A DNA stretch of 64,000 nt from Geopseudomonas sagittaria. Lineage in GTDB: Bacteria; Pseudomonadota; Gammaproteobacteria; Pseudomonadales; Pseudomonadaceae. How positions within the stretch are numbered: the stretch's first letter is position 1; every line of letters starts with the position of its first letter. The stretch is taken from positions 248,001 to 312,000 of the forward strand of contig NZ_FOXM01000003.1 in assembly GCF_900115715.1 (NCBI RefSeq), given 5' to 3'. The notes below the pieces were generated by a model that saw only the letters and a program-made list of their open reading frames with translations, ran no database searches and was not told where the DNA came from. This document shows, one piece after another, positions 46,613 to 53,640 of the stretch. The position numbers were made by a program, and so were the translations under genes.

Positions 46613-47596
46613 ATGAATACCCAATCTGTGCTGACAATCACGCAACAACGCGAGATCGGCAAACAGCGCCAGATCAACGCACTATACATCGCGCTGATCG
46701 CCATCGGCCTGGTGGCGCCCTGGGTCGCCTACCCGGTGTTCCTGATGAAGCTGCTGTGCTTCGGCCTGTTCGCCTGCTCGTTCAACCTGCTGCTGGGCTA
46801 CACCGGACTGCTGTCGTTCGGCCACGCCGCCTTCCTCGCCGCCGGCGGCTACAGCACCGGCTACCTGCTGAGCCAGCACCCGGGCATCGGCCCGGAGCTG
46901 GCGATCATCGGCGGCACCCTGGCCGCGGCCCTGATCGGCGCGCTGTTCGGCGCCCTGGCCATTCGCCGCCAGGGTATCTATTTCGCCATGATCACCCTGG
47001 CCCTGTCGCAGATGCTGTACTTCCTGTTCCTCAAGGCGCCCTTCACCGGCGGCGAAGACGGACTGCACGGCATCACTCGCGGCAAGCTGCTGGGCTTCAT
47101 CGACCTGGCCGACGACCACGCCCTGTATTACTTCGTGCTGGCCATCGCCGTACTCGGCTTCGCCGTGGTACTGCGCGTGGTGCACTCGCCCTTCGGCCAG
47201 ATCCTCAATGCCATCCGCGAGAACGAGGATCGGGCCACCTCGCTGGGCTACAACATCAGCCGCTACAAGTGGCTGGCCTTCGTCATCTCCTCGGCCATTG
47301 CCGGCCTGGCCGGCTCCACCAAGGCCGTGGTGTTCCAGCTGGTGACCCTGACCGATGCGCACTGGCACATGTCCGGCGAAGTGGTGCTGATGACCCTGCT
47401 CGGTGGCGTCGGTACCCTGCTCGGCCCCTTCGTCGGCGCTGGCATCGTGGTTTCGCTGCAGCACCTGCTGGCAGGTTCGCCGCTGGGCACCTGGGGCACC
47501 TCGATCCTTGGCGGCATCTTCGTGCTCTGCGTGCTGTGCTTCCGCGCAGGCGTGGTTGGCTCGCTCAAGCTGCTGGTGAACAAGAACTTCAAGTGA
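46613..47596 (+). CDS. HAAT-type ABC importer permease, LivM-like
   Basis: A 327-residue permease partner. It starts 4 bp after the LivH-like gene with a TAAGGAGG site. LivM marks are NLLLGYTGLLSFGHAAFLAAGGY, the RRQGIYFAMITLALSQM segment and ENEDRATSLGYNISRYKWLAFV. About ten helices are visible. With it the five-part importer (two ATPases, receptor, two permeases) is complete. Confidence 0.9.
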   Translation: MNTQSVLTITQQREIGKQRQINALYIALIAIGLVAPWVAYPVFLMKLLCFGLFACSFNLLLGYTGLLSFGHAAFLAAGGYSTGYLLSQHPGIGPELAIIGGTLAAALIGALFGALAIRRQGIYFAMITLALSQMLYFLFLKAPFTGGEDGLHGITRGKLLGFIDLADDHALYYFVLAIAVLGFAVVLRVVHSPFGQILNAIRENEDRATSLGYNISRYKWLAFVISSAIAGLAGSTKAVVFQLVTLTDAHWHMSGEVVLMTLLGGVGTLLGPFVGAGIVVSLQHLLAGSPLGTWGTSILGGIFVLCVLCFRAGVVGSLKLLVNKNFK

Positions 47597-47628
47597 CACA
47601 AGTTAAATAACAAGATCAGGAAACGACC

Positions 47629-49581
47629 ATGACCAGCACAGCCGTTTGGACACCCAGCCAGGATTTCATCCAGCGCACTCGCCTGCATCAGTGGATGCAG
47701 GCCCTGGGCGAGAGCGACTACGAGACCTTCCTCGAGCGATCGACCAATGATCCGCGCTGGTTTGCCCAGGCCCTGGAGCAAGCCCTGGGCATCACTTGGG
47801 ACACGCCCTACCAGACCGCCCTGAATGACGCCGGCGGCATCAAGCACCCGCGCTGGTACGAAGGCGGCCAGTTGAACATCATTCGCTCCGCCCTGGAGCG
47901 CTGGGCCGCCGATCCGGTCCAGGCCCAGCGCCCGGCGCTGATCTGGGAGAGCGAGGACGGGCAGATCGTCGAAGCCAGCTACGGCGAACTCGCCCGCCGG
48001 GTGAACAACGTGGCCCAGGGCCTGGTTGAACTGGGCGTGGAGCCCGGCGACCGCGTCGCCATCTACATGCCGCTGCTGATCGAGACCGTGGTCGCTCTGC
48101 TGGCGGTGGTCAAGCTCGGCGCCATCTTCACCCCGGCCTTCTCCGGCTATGCCGCCGAAGCCCTGGCCACCCGCCTGGAGGCCAGCGGCGCCAAGCTGCT
48201 GATCACCGCCGACGGCTTCCTGCGCCGCGGCAAGACCATCCGCATGAAGGAGGAAGCCGACCGGGCCGCCGCCCTCTGCCCGGGTCTGGAAAAGGTGGTG
48301 GTGGTGCGCCGCCTCGGTCGCGATATCCCCTGGAACGCCGAGCGCGACCTCGATTTCGCCAGCCTGGAAAGCTGCGACGGCAGCCAGTGCGCGACCGCGG
48401 TGGTCGACAGCCAGGCACCGCTGATGCTCATCTACACCTCCGGCACCACCGGCAAGCCCAAGGGCGCGGTGCACACCCACAGCGGCTTCCCGCTCAAGGC
48501 CGCGCTGGACGTTGGCCTGTGCATGGACGTCGGCCAGAACGATCGGCTGTTCTGGATCACCGACATGGGCTGGTTGACCGGCCCGGTGGTGGTGTTCGGC
48601 AGCCTGATCAATGGCGCCTGTGCCGTCCTCTACGAAGGCTCGCCGGACTTCCCGCAGGCGGACCGCGTCTGGCAGATCGGCACCCGGCACCGGGCCACCC
48701 ACATCGGCGTCTCGCCGACCCTGGTGCGCTCGCTGATGCAGCATGGCGACGCCATCGCCCAGGGCCACGACCTCGGCGCCCTGCGCACCTTCACCTCGAC
48801 CGGCGAACCGTGGAACCCGGAACCATGGTTGTGGCTGTTCGACACCGTGGGCAACGGCCGCTATCCGATCATCAACTACGCCGGCGGCACCGAGATCGGC
48901 GGCGGCATCCTCACCAACGTGCTGGTCAAGCCGATTTCGCCGGTGACCTTCAACAGCCGCATGCCGGGCATGGCCGCCCAGGTCTGCGACAGCCAGGGCC
49001 AAGCGGTGCAGCAGGCGCTGGGCGAACTGGCGATGACCCAGCCATGGATCGGCATGACCCACAGCTTCTGGCAGGAGCCGGAGCGCTACGAGAACTCCTA
49101 CTTCAACCGCTTTCCCGACACTTGGGTGCACGGCGACTGGGCGATCATCGATGCAGAAGGCTTCTGGACCATCACCGGCCGCTCCGACGACACCCTGAAC
49201 GTCGCCGGCAAGCGCATCGGTCCGGCGGAGATGGAGTCCATCCTGGTCAGCCATCCGCAGGTGCTCGAGGCCGGCGCCATCGGCGTCCCCGACGACATCA
49301 AGGGCGAGGCGCCAGTGTGCTTCGTGGTGCTGCACCCCGGCGTCCAGCCGAGCCCGGCGCTGGACAGCGAGCTGCGCGGGCTGATCGGCAACCGGCTGGG
49401 CAAGGCCATGGCGCCCAAGCACCTGCACTTCGTCAGCGAGCTGCCGAAGACCCGCAACGGCAAGGTCATGCGCCGGGTCATCCGCGCCGCCTACTTAGGC
49501 CAGGACACCGGCGACCTGTCGTCGCTGGAAAACACCGGCGCCCTCGGCGCCATCAGCCGCTGCCACCTCCAGGCGGCATGA
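47629..49581 (+). CDS. Acyl-CoA synthetase, acetyl/propionyl-CoA synthetase-like
   Basis: A 650-residue AMP-forming synthetase with the longer acetyl-CoA-synthetase layout. An N-terminal extension (residues 1-110) precedes the core: YTSGTTGKPKGAVHTH near residue 265, WITDMGWLTGP, YAGGTEIGGG, hinge GRSDDTLNVAGKRIGPAE and catalytic lysine in TRNGKVMRR. Being a second CoA ligase in the same operon, it may activate a side substrate such as an unsaturated or hydroxylated ring acid, or a short-chain acid. Nothing in the sequence fixes the substrate. Confidence 0.85.
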   Translation: MTSTAVWTPSQDFIQRTRLHQWMQALGESDYETFLERSTNDPRWFAQALEQALGITWDTPYQTALNDAGGIKHPRWYEGGQLNIIRSALERWAADPVQAQRPALIWESEDGQIVEASYGELARRVNNVAQGLVELGVEPGDRVAIYMPLLIETVVALLAVVKLGAIFTPAFSGYAAEALATRLEASGAKLLITADGFLRRGKTIRMKEEADRAAALCPGLEKVVVVRRLGRDIPWNAERDLDFASLESCDGSQCATAVVDSQAPLMLIYTSGTTGKPKGAVHTHSGFPLKAALDVGLCMDVGQNDRLFWITDMGWLTGPVVVFGSLINGACAVLYEGSPDFPQADRVWQIGTRHRATHIGVSPTLVRSLMQHGDAIAQGHDLGALRTFTSTGEPWNPEPWLWLFDTVGNGRYPIINYAGGTEIGGGILTNVLVKPISPVTFNSRMPGMAAQVCDSQGQAVQQALGELAMTQPWIGMTHSFWQEPERYENSYFNRFPDTWVHGDWAIIDAEGFWTITGRSDDTLNVAGKRIGPAEMESILVSHPQVLEAGAIGVPDDIKGEAPVCFVVLHPGVQPSPALDSELRGLIGNRLGKAMAPKHLHFVSELPKTRNGKVMRRVIRAAYLGQDTGDLSSLENTGALGAISRCHLQAA

Positions 49582-49596
49582 TCGGGGAGTATGCAC

Positions 49597-50355
49597 ATGA
49601 CTCAGACCGGCCGTACCGTCGTCGTCACCGGCGCCGCCCAGGGCATCGGCCTGGCGATTGCCCGGGCCTTCGCCGCCCAGGGTGATTTCGTGGCCCTGTG
49701 CGACATCAACCTGGCGGCGGCCGAACAGGCCGCCAGCCAGCTGCCCAATGCCCGCGCCTATGCCGTGGATGTCACCAGCGAGGCGCAGATCGCCGCCTTC
49801 TTTGCACAATTGCGGGAGGAACGGCCGGCCGTGGATGTGCTGGTCAACAATGCCGGGCTGCAGTACATCGCCCCCGTGCAGGACTTCCCGCTGGATCGGT
49901 GGAACACCCTGCTGGCGGTGATGCTCACCGGCCCGTTCCTGATGAGCAAGCACGCCCTGCCGAGCATGCTGGCGCAGCAGAGCGGACGCATCATCAACAT
50001 CGCCTCGGTGCACGGCAAGCTGGCCTCGCCCTACAAGAGCGCCTACATCGCCGCCAAGCATGGCCTGATCGGCCTGACCCGCACCCTGGCGCTGGAAACC
50101 GCCAACCAGGGCATCACCGCCAACGCCATCCTGCCCGGTGCGGTGCGCACCAGCCTGGTGGAGAAACAGCTGCCGCAACTGGCCGCCCAGGACGGCATCA
50201 GCGAGGAGGAGGCCCTGCAACAGCACATACTCGACCGCCAGCCGCTCAAGCGCCTGCTCGAGCCCAGCGAGATCGGCGACAGCGCGGTATTTCTTGCCTC
50301 CCACGCGGCGCGCGCCATCACCGGCGAATCGCTCAGCGTTGCCGGCGGCTGGTGA
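49597..50355 (+). CDS. Short-chain dehydrogenase, 3-hydroxybutyrate-dehydrogenase-like
   Basis: A 252-residue SDR. TGAAQGIG cofactor motif, acidic CDINL suggesting NAD, NNAGLQY, and catalytic S-YIAAK. The ending GESLSVAGGW and the insert SLVEKQLPQLAAQDGISEEEA follow D-3-hydroxybutyrate dehydrogenases. I chose the ATG at 49,597 because GGGGAG lies 7 bp before it and only 1 bp before the other ATG at 49,591. The neighbouring synthetase and MaoC-like genes suggest a small acyl or hydroxy-acid module. Confidence 0.82.
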   Translation: MTQTGRTVVVTGAAQGIGLAIARAFAAQGDFVALCDINLAAAEQAASQLPNARAYAVDVTSEAQIAAFFAQLREERPAVDVLVNNAGLQYIAPVQDFPLDRWNTLLAVMLTGPFLMSKHALPSMLAQQSGRIINIASVHGKLASPYKSAYIAAKHGLIGLTRTLALETANQGITANAILPGAVRTSLVEKQLPQLAAQDGISEEEALQQHILDRQPLKRLLEPSEIGDSAVFLASHAARAITGESLSVAGGW

Positions 50356-50360
50356 ACACC

Positions 50361-51125
50361 ATGGATCTCCAGTCACTCAGCGGACAGCGCTTCGCCGACG
50401 GTCAATGGTCGTTCGCCAGTGCGCGGGCGCAGGCGCTGCAGCAGGCCATCGGCATCACCCCGGACAGCCGCGAGCTGCCGCCGACGCTGGCCTTCAGCGC
50501 CGACATGGACCTGCGCGTGATCGATCAGCTGTTTTCCATGACCGGTCTGGCGGCCCATCAACTGCTGCACGGCGAACAGCATTTCGTCTACCACCGTGCA
50601 CTGTTGCCCGGCCAGCTGTACCACAGCCGTGCCGAGCTGGGCACGGTGCACGACAAGGGCCGCTTCAGCCTGCTGCACAAGCACACCCGGCTGAGTGCGG
50701 AGGACGGTGCGCTGGTCTGCGAAATGCTCAGCATCTACGTCGCCATACCCACGCCGGGCGCGCCGCGCAACGGGCCGCGGCTGGATACGCCGGCAGCCCC
50801 GGCGCGCAGCGCCGTGCCGATCAGCCGCGAGCAGATCGGCGCCTTTGCCCAGGCCTCGGGGGATGACAATCGCGTGCACCTGCAGGCGGAGATCGCCCGC
50901 CAGGCCGGACATGCCGATGTGTTCGCCCAGGGCATGCTGGGCATGGGCATGCTCGGCGCCCTGCTGCCGAGCGCGCGCCTCAAGCGCTTCGGCGCGCGCT
51001 TCGTGTCACCCATTGCCATGGGTGATCAACCCCGGCTGTATCGCCAGGGCGGTACTCCGGGCGAGCTTCTCTTGACCAATCAGCAAGGACACATACGCCT
51101 CAGAGGCTACGCCGAGCTCACCTGA
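50361..51125 (+). CDS. MaoC-like acyl dehydratase, double hot-dog type
   Basis: A 254-residue protein. The C-terminal half has ASGDDNRVHLQAEIA and FAQGMLGMGMLGALL, the hydratase-2 motif with the D-N-H residues. The N-terminal half resembles the non-catalytic FAS1 dehydratase-like hot dog (FSADMDLRVIDQLF, HGEQHFVYHR). Such two-hot-dog proteins hydrate or dehydrate acyl-CoA esters, including R-specific enoyl-CoA hydration and mesaconyl-type reactions. I used the ATG at 50,361; a GTG at 50,352 overlapping the previous stop is an alternative. Substrate unknown. Confidence 0.75.
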   Translation: MDLQSLSGQRFADGQWSFASARAQALQQAIGITPDSRELPPTLAFSADMDLRVIDQLFSMTGLAAHQLLHGEQHFVYHRALLPGQLYHSRAELGTVHDKGRFSLLHKHTRLSAEDGALVCEMLSIYVAIPTPGAPRNGPRLDTPAAPARSAVPISREQIGAFAQASGDDNRVHLQAEIARQAGHADVFAQGMLGMGMLGALLPSARLKRFGARFVSPIAMGDQPRLYRQGGTPGELLLTNQQGHIRLRGYAELT

Positions 51126-51283
51126 AACAACCAAGCAACTGCTGAACCCCTGACAGGCAGCGAACTTCGCCAGTTCACTGCACGGGCCGACTCATGCCCG
51201 AAAAAACATCGCGCAGCACGTGTTGCGCCAGCCGACTCAAGTGACGCAGTACCCGACCAACGACAACAACAAGAGGTTTGAAC

Positions 51284-52540
51284 ATGCTCAAGACATTCCC
51301 AGTACTTCCCCTGGCCCTCGCCATCGGCGCTGCCAGCGCCTCCGCACCGGCGCTGGCCGCCTTCGTCGAGGACAGCCAGCTGAACCTCAACGCGCGCAAC
51401 TTCTACATGAACCGCGACTTTCGCGACAACGCGGTCGGCAACCATAAGGCCGAGGAATGGGGCCAGGGCTTCATGCTGCGCTACAACTCGGGCTTCACCG
51501 AGGGCCCGCTGGGCTTTGGCGTCGACGGCCTCGGCCTGCTCGGCATCAAGCTGGACGGCGGCGATGGCACCGGCGGCGCCAACGTGCTGCCGCGCAACCG
51601 GGTAACCGGCGAGACGCCCGACGAGTGGAGCTTTCTCGGCCTGACCGGCAAGGCCAGGTTCGCCCAGAGCGTGCTCAGCGTCGGCACCCACGAGCCGCTG
51701 CTGCCGGTGGCCTATCGCAACGATACCCGCCTGCTGCCGCAGACCTTCGAGGGCGCGCAACTGGTATCGAAGGACATCGACAAGCTGACCCTGACCGCCG
51801 GCCAGTTCCGCAGCACCCGCCTGCGCGACTCGACCAACTACGAGGACATGAAAATGGCCGCCTTCGCCGAAGGCGGCGCCCTGGTCGGCGGTGGCGTGGA
51901 CAGCGACCGCTTCAACTATGCCGGCGCCAGCTACGCACCGCTGGCCAACCTGACGGCCAGCTACTTCTATGCCGAGCTGGAGGACAACTACCACCAGCAC
52001 TACGGCAACCTGCTGTACAGCCTGCCGCTGGCCGAAGGCATGACGCTGAAGACCGACATCCGCTACTTCGACAGCGGCGAGGAAGGCAACACCACGGTCG
52101 ACAACCGCAACCTCGGCGCCATGTTCACCCTCGCCTTCAAGGGCCATGCCTTCGGCGTCGCCTACCAGGACCAGAGCGGCGACACCGGCCTGCCCTTCAT
52201 CGCCGGCGGCACCGACCCCTGGGCGCTGAACACCGTGACCTACCACCACTTCCTGCGCGCCAGGGAGGACTCCTGGCAGGCCCGCTACGACTACGACTTC
52301 GCCGCCCTGGGGATGCCCGGCCTGACCCTGATGTCCCGCTACGTCAGCGGCGACAACTTCAAGATCGGCGGCGCCGAGGCGAAGGAATGGGAGCGCGATA
52401 TCGACCTCGGCTACGTGATCCAGAGCGGCCCGCTGAAGAACGTCGGCCTGCGCCTGCGCAACGTCGCCTATCGCGGCAGCCACACCACCGACATCGACGA
52501 GAACCGCGTCATCGTCAACTACACCGTCAAGCTCTGGTAA
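51284..52540 (+). CDS. OprD-family outer-membrane porin
   Basis: A 418-residue OprD/OccK-type 18-stranded beta-barrel. A signal peptide (residues 1-24, cleavage near ALAAF) is followed by the family N-terminus FVEDSQLNLNARNFYMNRD, and the protein ends in a C-terminal aromatic residue (VNYTVKLW), the BAM recognition signal. Members of this family pass small carboxylates, so a role as outer-membrane gate for ring acids fits its place at the end of the operon. AAGAGG precedes the ATG; the earlier TTG codon was not used. Confidence 0.93.
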   Translation: MLKTFPVLPLALAIGAASASAPALAAFVEDSQLNLNARNFYMNRDFRDNAVGNHKAEEWGQGFMLRYNSGFTEGPLGFGVDGLGLLGIKLDGGDGTGGANVLPRNRVTGETPDEWSFLGLTGKARFAQSVLSVGTHEPLLPVAYRNDTRLLPQTFEGAQLVSKDIDKLTLTAGQFRSTRLRDSTNYEDMKMAAFAEGGALVGGGVDSDRFNYAGASYAPLANLTASYFYAELEDNYHQHYGNLLYSLPLAEGMTLKTDIRYFDSGEEGNTTVDNRNLGAMFTLAFKGHAFGVAYQDQSGDTGLPFIAGGTDPWALNTVTYHHFLRAREDSWQARYDYDFAALGMPGLTLMSRYVSGDNFKIGGAEAKEWERDIDLGYVIQSGPLKNVGLRLRNVAYRGSHTTDIDENRVIVNYTVKLW

Positions 52541-52625
52541 GCCGCTGCGGCCTGGTCGCCCGGCCAGGCCGTCTCGCCGAGCAATAGCCGTCAGAACCAG
52601 GCCCTTCAGTCCGAGGAAAATCCGC

Positions 52626-53321
52626 ATGCACGTCGATCACGCGATCCGCTCCCGCAAGTCGGTACGCCGCTTCCTGCCCACCGGGGTCTCCCCGGAGGTG
52701 ATCCGCCACATCCTCGAGGTCGCCGCCCGCGCCCCCAGCGGCAACAACATCCAGCCCTGGCGCGTCTACGTGGTCAGCGGCGAGGTCCGCGAGGCGCTGT
52801 GCCGCGACATCCTGCAGGCGGCCAGCGAAAGCCCCGACCAGCATCAGGCCGAGTACAGCTACTACCCCACGCAGTGGGTCGAGCCCTATCGGGAGCGGCG
52901 CCGGCGCAACGGCTTCGCCCTCTACGAACAGCTCGGCATCGGCCGCGACGACCACCAGCGGCGCGAGCAGCAGATGCTGCGCAACTACCAGTTCTTCGAC
53001 GCCCCCGTCGGCCTGCTGGTGACCCTCGACCGCCGTCTCAACACCGGCAGCTACCTGGATGTCGGCATGTTCATCCAGAACATCCTGATCGCCGCCCGTG
53101 CCCAGCAACTGCACACCTGCGCCCAGGCCGCCTTCGCCCCCTTCCACGCCGTGGTGCGCCGCCACCTGCCGCTGGGCGAGGATGAGGTGCTGGTGTGTGG
53201 CATTGCCCTCGGCCATGGCGACAACGAGGCGCCGGAGAACTGGCTGCAGAGCGAGCGCCAGCCCGTCGAGGCGTTCGCCAGTTTCCATGGTTTCCGGGAA
53301 GCGCAGCGCGAGGCGTGCTGA
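52626..53321 (+). CDS. Nitroreductase-family flavoprotein
   Basis: A 231-residue FMN-dependent nitroreductase-fold protein. RSRKSVRRFLP and AARAPSGNNIQPWRVYVV form the FMN phosphate site, and GSYLDVGMFIQNILIAARA the central helix; the C-terminus has VLVCGIALGHGD. The substrate is not readable. Its place as last gene of the catabolic run may mean a side reduction or a housekeeping oxidoreductase that came with the island. AGGAAAA precedes the ATG. Confidence 0.82.
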   Translation: MHVDHAIRSRKSVRRFLPTGVSPEVIRHILEVAARAPSGNNIQPWRVYVVSGEVREALCRDILQAASESPDQHQAEYSYYPTQWVEPYRERRRRNGFALYEQLGIGRDDHQRREQQMLRNYQFFDAPVGLLVTLDRRLNTGSYLDVGMFIQNILIAARAQQLHTCAQAAFAPFHAVVRRHLPLGEDEVLVCGIALGHGDNEAPENWLQSERQPVEAFASFHGFREAQREAC

Positions 53322-53472
53322 AGCGACCGCCCCGAGCCTGGCGCACGACTCCGCACGGCGCCAGCGCACGCGCACCATAACGAGGCAATCCGCCTCATGG
53401 CGGTGCCGAAAAGCCTGATTGGGTCACTCAGGAACTCCTGAAAACCCCGGCAAACCGCCGCTTCCGGGCAGT

Positions 53473-53488
53473 TGGCACAGCACCTGCA
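53473..53488 (+). promoter_or_regulatory. Sigma-54 promoter of the nirB operon
   Basis: TGGCACAGCACCTGCA has GG at 53,474-53,475 and GC at 53,486-53,487 with a 10-base spacing and one mismatch to the consensus. The octamer GCGCACCA at 53,370-53,377 lies about 100 bp upstream, matching those at the other two leaders. The 319-bp gap holds no other gene. Confidence 0.87.
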
Positions 53489-53510
53489 TTAGAACTTCCC
53501 ACAATTCATC

Positions 53511-53602
53511 GAGCGCAACCCTCAACGGCGAGGGGTGGCGCTCCCCGAGCGATTCGGGATCGGACAAAGGCGTCCTGCTGGCAACGGCAGGACGCCTTTT
53601 TT
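53511..53602 (+). promoter_or_regulatory. NasT-responsive ANTAR-target leader RNA of nirB
   Basis: P1 has an outer stem 53,511-53,516 with 53,538-53,543 and an inner stem CCCTC/GAGGG (53,519-53,534) with hexaloop AACGGC. P2 is 53,562-53,575: GGAC/GTCC with hexaloop AAAGGC. Both loops have A1 and G4. P2 overlaps the terminator arm starting at 53,566. Confidence 0.87.
53566..53602 (+). terminator. Conditional terminator in the nirB leader
   Basis: A perfect 13-bp stem, 53,566-53,578 with 53,587-53,599, followed by T residues to 53,602; nirB starts 39 bp later. Confidence 0.92.
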
Positions 53603-53640
53603 GTTTTTCGCAGGGCGGTTTGCGCGACGGGAGTCAAACC

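Noticed and set aside
47263-49428. 721-codon open frame opposite the acyl-CoA synthetase
   Set aside because: Shadow of the synthetase and the permease; low-complexity HQGAD composition and no motif.
53419-53640. N-terminal extension of nirB
   Set aside because: The in-frame extension crosses the sigma-54 promoter and the terminator; the true family start is at 53,641.
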